DNA of 64,000 nucleotides from the NCBI GenBank assembly GCA_030704615.1, contig CM060733.1, forward strand, positions 28,270,001-28,334,000, given 5' to 3'. Shown piece by piece: positions 57,701 through 64,000 of this stretch. Positions within the stretch are counted from its first letter, which is position 1, and each line of letters starts with the position of its first letter. Made by a program: the position numbers and the translations under genes. The stretch is from Takakia lepidozioides (Eukaryota; Streptophyta; Takakiopsida; Takakiales; Takakiaceae). The notes under the pieces are model-generated. The model had not been told where the DNA came from, did no database searches, and was given only the letters and a program-made list of their open reading frames with translations.

Positions 57701-60194
57701 GGCAGAGTTTCAGAGAGTCATGGACAGGATTCTAGCAGGGGTGGAGTTTGCTCGGTGCTACATAGATGACATCATCATCTTTAGTGCTACGGTGGAAGAG
57801 CATGAGAGACACCTTCAGGGGGTATTTGAGCGCTTGAGGGCGCACAGATTGAAGTTACATCCGGGAAAGTGAAAGTTTTTCCACAACCAGATTGAGTATC
57901 TGGGTCACATGATATATCCTGGAGGATTGGGGGAACAATAGACTAAGGTAGAGTCCATTGCACAAGTGCCACGCCCCACGGATGTGAGCCGAGTTCGAGC
58001 TTTCATGGGGTTAGCAAACTATTATAGACGGTTTGTTAAGGGATTTAGTGCCATTGCAAAGGCTCTAACCAAGCTGACCAAGGTGGACCAGGAGTGGCAG
58101 TGGGAAGATGAGCAAGAACAAGTTTTTTCAAGAGCTCAAGGCGAGGTTGACCTCGGCGCCCATTTTGAGACGACCTATCAGGGGGCGTCCTTTTCAGCTG
58201 CATACAGATTGGAGCATGTTGGGGCTTGGAGCGGTGCTCACACAGGTGGATGATGAGGGAAGAGAGTTCGTAGTGGCTTATGCTAGCCGCTCGAACAACA
58301 TTGCAGAGTCTAAGTATAGCTCATATGAGGGAGAATGCTTAGCTACAGTGTGGGCCGTGGCACACTTCAGGTGCTATCTATACGGCAATCTCTTCACCCT
58401 TGTCACGGATCACCAACCACTCAAGTGATTGATGGAGTCAGACAAGCTTACGGGGAAGCTTGCACGATGGGCACTCATCCTTCAAGAGTATGACTTTCAG
58501 GTGGTGCATCGACCGGGTTTGGTCAATCGCAATGCAGATGGGTTGAGTCGCAATCCATGCACGAGCTAGCAGGATGACACTGGAGCTCGGTGGCATGGTG
58601 AGACGGACGAGGAGATGGTGCCCGGATGGCATGCATTTACATTTCTGTGTATCTTGGCAGCAGAAGGCCAGGTTGGACCTGCAACAGGGATGACTATAGA
58701 TCAAGTGTCTGAGGACCCTGAGGCCAGCAATGAGCAAGGTGGCGCCAAAGATATACATGAGGATTCAGTTGTGTTGGACTACCTCCGCACTGGAGACACT
58801 GCAACTACTGTGACTGCCAAGGAGAGGGATCAGATCCTACAACGAGCCAAGAGGTTCAAGTGGGAGGGGACACACCTGCTCCGAGTGTGGGAGGATGGTC
58901 GAGTGAGGATTGTGCCTCACCCAACACAGCGGGCACGGTTAGTGCGGCATGCCCATGAGGAGTTGGGGCATTTTGGGGTGCGACGCACTCATAGTCTACT
59001 GCAGGGGCAGTATTGGTGGCGTGGTATGCACACAGAGGTGCAACAATTTGTGGCTAGGTGCATGGTGTGTGACAGGGTGCGTGCTTCATTGAACGCCCCT
59101 ACTCCACAATTGCACCCTCTTTCGATCATGGGATTGGGCTACAGGTGGAGTCTTGACTTCGCAGGGCCGTTGCCAGTGACCATGCGCCACAACAAGTACG
59201 TGTTGGTGATGGTGGAGCACTTCTCCAAGTGGATTGAATTGGTTCCATTGCCTGATAAGGCTAGTGAGGGAGCTGCGTATGCATTCTTGGATTGTGTGCT
59301 TAGCCGATTCGGTGCTCTAGCTGAGGTACTCACGGACCAAGGGAGAGATTTCTTGGGGGAGTTTCAGGCTTTGTGTGACAAGGCCTTGATAGACCACCGC
59401 ACCACTTCTCGGGATCATCCTGAGGCCGATGGCTTGGCAGAGAGAGTTGTTCAGACAATAAAGAGGGGTTTGCGCAAGTATGGCTTGCAGAAGGGACACC
59501 TAGGAGATTGGGACCTTCAGTTCTCTGGTTAGCCATGGGCTACAAGTTCAGCAAGCAAGCATCACTTGCCTCCTTCTCACCATACTTTCTTCTCTTTGGC
59601 CGAGAGCCGGATTTGCCTACATCCATTCGCAGAAAAGCTGCTACAGTTCTTAACCTTGACGATCCGGACGTGTGGGCACGTGCATGTGAGCAGCGTGCAG
59701 AGTTGTTCAAGAAAGTCATGCCCATGGCTTTCGAGAACCTTGCCATTGCACAACATCGTGATACGTTGAGGTATGCTACCATACGTGCTGGGGGCTATCG
59801 TCCTGGGGTTCGGAGATTCAACCCTGGTGACTATGTTTCTCTGCAGCAGACTGCTTCTACGACCTTGGATGTAACTGCAGGACGTACTATTTTGAGGGTT
59901 CGAGAGGTGTTGCCCTCAGGAGTCCTGATCTTGGAGGGTCGGGATGGCATGATTTGGAAGGACCATGTGCGTAACTGCGCGTCATGTCACCTTCCAAATG
60001 TTGATGGAAAGGTTGACCCAAACCTGGCAGTGGTACCTGCAAGTTTGAGGTGCATGTTGTGTGGGTTTGCTAGAGGGGCAGCCACCATGCTGATGTGTGA
60101 TCAATGCTCTAGAGGTTGACATATGGGATGCTTGACTCCACCTCTTGAGATGGTTCCTGATGGGGATTGGTTATGTCCGCATTGCATTGGATAG
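54722..60194 (+). pseudogene. PR-DNMT-RT-RNaseH-IN-PHD polyprotein
   Basis: Protease: VLLDSGAQPLILG (about 55090). C5 methyltransferase (about 55790-56760): LLDLFGGISTGLAAV (motif I), VVAGWPC followed by a stop in place of Gln then EHSSAG (IV), ILENVP (VI), RPRLWW (VIII), ERAMGF and LGQAMDLNCLTWII (IX/X region). Then reverse transcriptase with YIDDIIIF (about 57755), RNase H (QLHTDWSMLGLGAVL, TDHQPLK), integrase (HEELGHFGVRRTH...CMVCDRV; Asp in SLDFAG and TDQGRDF; Glu in HPEADGLAERVV). The end is a PHD finger (CMLC, MLMCDQC, HMGC, DWLCPHC; 60051-60191). Methyltransferase, RT and the PHD end share one frame. Frame changes lie near 55225, 58115 and 59530. About ten stops occur, most explained by C-to-T or G-to-A at Gln, Arg or Trp codons. 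Confidence 0.85.
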
Positions 60195-60453
60195 TGGGAG
60201 TGGATACAACCATGGAAGGCTAACAAGAAATGCAAGGCCAAGCTACTAGGAGACCAACACACGAGATCCTGACTCAAGTTCACAGATTGCAAGACGGCAA
60301 CTAACGATGGGGTTGCTCTTGTACCCGGCCTCTTGGTCTATAGAGTTTGAGTACAATAGGGACAGTGATAGAGGACTTAGTACGGCTGTGGCTATTACAT
60401 CTTGTAGCTATCTGGAGTTAGAGGGACCTAACCACCAGCTAGGGGGGCGATTG

Positions 60454-60960
60454 TGGTATAGCTTTCTAGGATTGTGTGCTTAGATTGTGTGGTGGACAAC
60501 GATGTATGTTGTGGCACGATGCTTAGGTGCACGACAGCTGTCATGGTTTTAGTCATGGTTATCTAGAACTACCTACTTCTAGTTAACTAGGACATTTTAG
60601 ATATTTATATTTAAATTTTGTGTGTTGGAACTTCATTTGGTCTCACATGCCAAGTGAGGTGTCGAGCCTCACTTGAGACATGGAGATAGGTTTTCCCCTT
60701 GTGAGTGTTGAGGAGGCTCATCTTCTTGTAGTTGAGCCTCCATGAACTTCTCTCACCTCCATAGCTCTAGGTATTGAGAGGGAGTGTGTTGAGGGCTTTG
60801 TAGGGTGGATTCCTTTAGCAAAGGTGCCCTTGGCTTGACTTAGTTTATGTGACAGAGTGGATTTCACTTGGAAGGACTAGGGCTTGTTCTTCATGTGATT
60901 GCTTCATGCTTTGAGAGCTTTCATTGTCTTCTACTTCTCTCATTTCTCATCTCTTATCAT
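60454..60960 (+). repeat. 3' LTR of the methyltransferase retroelement
   Basis: 507 bp bounded by TG and CA, directly after a polypurine tract. The first 87 bp are repeated immediately downstream (60962-61048), a partial second LTR start. The 60195-60450 leader to the polypurine tract holds no gene. Confidence 0.6.
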
Positions 60961-61048
60961 TGTGGTATAGCTTTCTAGGATTGTGTGCTTAGATTGTGTG
61001 GTGGACAACGATGTATGCTGTGGTACGATGCTTAGGTGCACGACAGCT

Positions 61049-61640
61049 CCTACAGACGTCACTCCCAAAATTTGGTGGTGAGAACTTCTATCTATGGAAG
61101 TTCAAGATGTCCATGGTGCTGAAAGAGAGAAAGCTTTGGAACATGGTAAAGGGCACTGAGCGTAGACCTTCAGAAAGTGATGCTGTAAATAGGTTGCAGT
61201 ATGATAAGAGGGATCAGAGGGCACAGGCCTTAGTTGTTCTAAGTTTACAGGACTCTGAATTGATGCATGTGCGTACAGCTACAACTGCTAAAGAGACATG
61301 AGATAAGTTGGAGGCTCAATATGAGCAGAAGGCATTAGCAAACAAACTATACCTTCTTAGAGAATTGTCACTACAGCTAGATGCAGTGGGAGAGTCAGTG
61401 AGTGATGGCATGTTAGTAATGATTTTATTGTTAGCTTGCCAGAGAACTATCACAACCTCATTACTGCTCTAGAGACTAGGACAAATGCTATGACGTTGGA
61501 ACTTGTAAGTGGGAGGTTGCTGCATGAGAGTTGGAGTTGAAGATGAAGATAGAAGGGACATCTTCAAGTGATGAAAAAGCTTTTTATGTACAGAAGTTGA
61601 AGGGGAAACCCAAACAAGAGTCATATGGACCCTAGTTATC
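61049..61640 (+). pseudogene. Ty1/copia gag fragment
   Basis: Encodes LPKFGGENFYLWKFKMSMVL, a copia-type gag start, followed by RAQALVVLSLQDSELMHV and LEAQYEQKALANKLYLL. A TGA replaces the expected Trp in KET-W-DKL. It ends before the zinc knuckle and nothing of pol follows. It abuts the partial LTR at 61048. Confidence 0.75.
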
Positions 61641-61839
61641 ATTCCTGACGTGACGTGGCGCTGACACGTCGGCCGTCACGTCATGTCGAATCCGGACGTT
61701 TGCCCATGTAATTTTTTTTACATTTAACTTTTATGATTTACTTCTACCATTTGTAATGACATGGCAGCCACGGTGTAAAACAAACGTGGCCAATTATTAA
61801 TATTTATTAATACTTCTTAAAAAATGTGTCGGTCTATAT

Positions 61840-62330
61840 TGGCGGTCGCATATAATGTATTATTTTAAAAATAAAAGCGACCGCCCATATTGGCGGTCGC
61901 TTATAATTTAATATTTTGTTAAATTAAGCGACCGCCTATATTGGCGGTCAGTTGAAGTTTATTATGTTTTAAATGAACCGACCGCCCAGATTGGCTATCG
62001 CTCGCACTTTATTATATTACTATTATATCTTTGATATATTCTGCAAAAATACAGTGACCGCCATGTGGCGGTCGCTATATATATATTTTAAATTTAGCGA
62101 CCGCCATTTAGCAGCGGTCGCTTATTTTTATTTTTATTTTTAAATGAAGCGACCGTCGTTTGGCGGTCGCTTCTTCAGTTAATTTTTGAAAAATGCAGCG
62201 ACCGCCATTTGGCGGCCGTCGCTATTTTTGTTAATAAAGAATACAGCGACCGCCATATGGAGGCGGTCGCTCGTTTTGATTTTGATTCTTAAATTAAGTA
62301 ACTGCCGTTTTGGCGGTCGCTTACTTAAGA
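61840..62330. repeat. Second GCGACCGCC hairpin array (about 10 units)
   Basis: Same hairpin family as at 43.7-45.8 kb, here with the loop and inner stem reading CCATATTGG or CCATTTGG and spacers about 50 bp long rich in T and A. It lies upstream of the second basic-protein copy. An inverted repeat (GACGTGACGTGGC with GCCGTCACGTCATGTC) at 61648-61690 may mark the edge of the unit. Confidence 0.85.
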
Positions 62331-62564
62331 CTTCATTGCTTGGCACTGCCAACGGGAGGTGATTATTTGGGGAGGGAGGTTTTGTCGGTTTTCTATTGGT
62401 CAGTCCCACACACTTGTTCACGGTTCAATCATCGTATCACCATTTTTCCGTTTTCGGATCTCCGGCGGCCTGTTTTTTTCCAGAAAACTACGAAGACACC
62501 ATCCACACGCGTTCATTGCCGTTTTCTGAGGTTTTGGACCCTGTAGTGGGCAAAGGTTTATACA

Positions 62565-63002
62565 ATGTCGGGGGTTGTGAATTCAAGTTCTGGGGCGGGG
62601 TCGTCTGGAGGTCGAAAGAAGAGAAAACGTGCTCATGAGCGGGATAGCCAGGTCAACAAGCCAGACTACCCGAGACCGGATGCCTTGGATAGGGTGAAAG
62701 AAGTGGTAGTGGATTATTTCAAGGGTAGGGACACGATGAGGCTGGAGAGTGCTTATGTCAGGCATGGATGGGAGGGGTTTCAGATTTTCCAGCAAAATAT
62801 GGAGAGGAAAATGACAAACGCTTTGGCGGGGCTTAAGTGGACGGCGGACAGAGACAAACCGAAGTTCAATCGGTGGATCCAAAGCAGGGCAAAAGACGCC
62901 ACGTGGAATTTGAGGCAGCTAATGAAGACATGGAAGAGTAGAGCAACTGAGGGTCGAGTGCCCTCCGCCGAAGCTGAGTTAATGCGGCGTGTTGGCTTGC
63001 TC
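62565..63002 (+). pseudogene. Unrecognised basic protein, copy 2 (interrupted)
   Basis: MSGVVNSSSGAGSSGG, KRKRAHERDSQVNKPDYP, FQIFQQNMERKMTNALAG and RWIQSRAKDATWNLRQLM align with 41595-40981. The 135 bp before the start also match copy 1. Coding is cut at AELMRRV, after which GCTTGCTC leads straight into a gypsy LTR at 63003. Copy 1 shows that about 55 more residues should follow. Confidence 0.6.
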
Positions 63003-64000
63003 TGTCGCGGCCCTTTGCCTTGAGGGCAGGAGGTCGGGACACGAGAGGGGTTGCCCCTGTGGTGGGGGCAGTGGCAACAATAGATGCGGGGGCTGAAGCA
63101 CCCTTGAGTACCCAAGGCACTCAAGGAGGCGGAGGCGCTCACTAGGTGGAGCCCCGCACACCGGTTGCGGTGGGGGGTGGTTCCACGAGGGGTGGTGGTA
63201 GCTTAGTGGGACTTAGTGGGGGTGGCATAGGACTCACCATGGGGCGGAGACCTTGTGGTGGGAGTCGTGGGGAGTCTTGGGACTCATCACGGTCCAATGG
63301 GGCCGTGGTGGGTGGGCCAAGACTCACCGTGACTCATCACCGGGAATCGAGGGTCTTCGTGGTGGTTCGCCATAAAAAGATGGTGTTGTTTGTGGAACCC
63401 CCGCGGACAGTCAGAGAAGTATATATAGGGAGTAGTAACCCCGAGATCGGTGCAAGCCCGTTGGTGACCAAAAACTCAAAAGGGTGTTCCAGAAATTGCG
63501 GGAATGGAAGCTATATGCCAAAGCTTCAAAGTGCGAATTCGGGATCACAAAGGTGGAGTTCCCGGGGCATATGATTACACAGGATGGGATCAAAATGGAT
63601 GACAGAAAGGTGAGAGCGATCTTGGACTGGGAGCCTCCGACTTCGGTCCCGGGAGTGCGATCATTCCTAGGACTCGCCTCCTATTACCGGAAGTATGTGA
63701 GAAATTTTGCCAAGATCAGGGGGCCGCTGTCAGACCTTCTGTGTAAATCCAAAGTCTGGGTATGGAACACCTTTTGTGGCCAAGCTTTTGCCGAGTTGAA
63801 GCAGCGGATGGCGGAAGCTCCAGTCCTCAAAATCCCGGAGTTCGACGTCCATTTGAGATTCATACGGACGCGTCGGACTTCGCAATAGGGGGTGTGCTCA
63901 TGCAGGATGGACGTCCACTGGCTTACAAAAGTAAGAAATTGAATGAAGTGAGCGACGGTGACCTACGCATGAGAAGGAAATGAAGGCGGTGGTGTATTGC
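63003..64000 (+). mobile_element. Internally deleted gypsy element of the same family (runs off the right edge)
   Basis: 63003-63472 matches the first two-thirds of the 727-bp LTR (TGTCGCGG start, TATATATAGGGAG box) and stops at GACCAAAAACT. It then joins directly to the reverse-transcriptase region ([36 protein letters not shown]), matching the element at 20.6 kb from about 23740 onward. The rest of the LTR, primer site, gag and protease are missing. Frame changes occur after 63840. The short shared word CAAAA at the junction suggests a microhomology deletion or template switch. Confidence 0.85.

Larger units (their letters stand above)
54722..60960 (+). mobile_element. 5'-truncated Ty3/gypsy retrotransposon encoding a cytosine methyltransferase and a PHD finger
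   Basis: Coding order is protease, C5 DNA methyltransferase, reverse transcriptase, RNase H, integrase, PHD finger. A purine tract AGGGGGGCGA directly precedes the 3' LTR, which starts TGTGGTATAG at 60454 and ends TTATCA at 60960. The 5' LTR, primer site and gag are missing. The first 87 bp of the LTR recur at 60962-61048. Confidence 0.85.

Overview
The window is nuclear DNA of a plant-lineage (streptophyte) eukaryote. It has GT-AG introns throughout, plant-type UDP-glycosyltransferase (UGT) exons, and CACTA, Mutator-like (MULE), hAT, Ty3/gypsy, Ty1/copia and SINE-like elements nested in one another. A Ty3/gypsy element carrying a cytosine DNA methyltransferase is a type reported from charophyte algae, so a charophyte such as Chara is my best but unproven guess. 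Single-copy host genes are scarce: UGT pieces at both flanks of the 0-40 kb block, and duplicated scraps of ribosomal protein eS1. Nearly everything else is mobile DNA, much of it decayed.

Layout. 0.1-0.5 kb: UGT first exon (-). 1.3-1.7 kb: palindromes and a 41-bp minisatellite. 2.5-16.6 kb: a CACTA element (terminus at 2493, DUF4216 and DUF4218 coding pieces on -) split by an 11.3-kb MULE at 3798-15114, which has terminal inverted repeats and a 9-bp target duplication. That MULE holds two head-to-head genes: its transposase (-) and a ten-exon gene (+) coding for a ParB/sulfiredoxin-like domain joined to a beta-class DNA-methyltransferase-like domain. 17.9-35.4 kb: CACTA-type material with a head-to-head pair. 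The TNP2 start runs on +; on - a Transposase_24-like gene continues in frame into an FCP1-type phosphatase domain and is followed by a DUF8039-like segment. A chromodomain Ty3/gypsy element (20606-27580, 5-bp target duplication) sits in an exon of that gene. 31.8-33.5 kb: eS1 pseudogene copies. 35.4-39.1 kb: a gene with an Ulp1-like (C48) protease end. 39.1-40.5 kb: a UGT gene broken in its donor-sugar signature. 41-45.8 kb: a two-gene unit (basic protein plus degraded RING/coiled-coil protein) followed by 31 GCGACCGCC hairpins.

46-53.8 kb: a hAT transposase (-) head-to-head with a second ParB/methyltransferase gene (+). 54.7-61 kb: a 5'-truncated Ty3/gypsy element with order protease, C5 DNA methyltransferase, reverse transcriptase, RNase H, integrase, PHD finger. 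61-64 kb: a copia gag fragment, a second hairpin array with a second copy of the basic-protein gene, and an internally deleted gypsy element that interrupts that gene.

The main discovery candidate is the ParB/methyltransferase family. Two diverged copies occur in one 64-kb window, each beside and divergent from a transposase of a different superfamily, and one lies inside a fully bounded MULE. The MULE copy has two introns studded with a covarying palindrome of up to 24 bp. With the methyltransferase/PHD retroelement, the window shows several mobile elements carrying DNA-modification or chromatin-reading domains.
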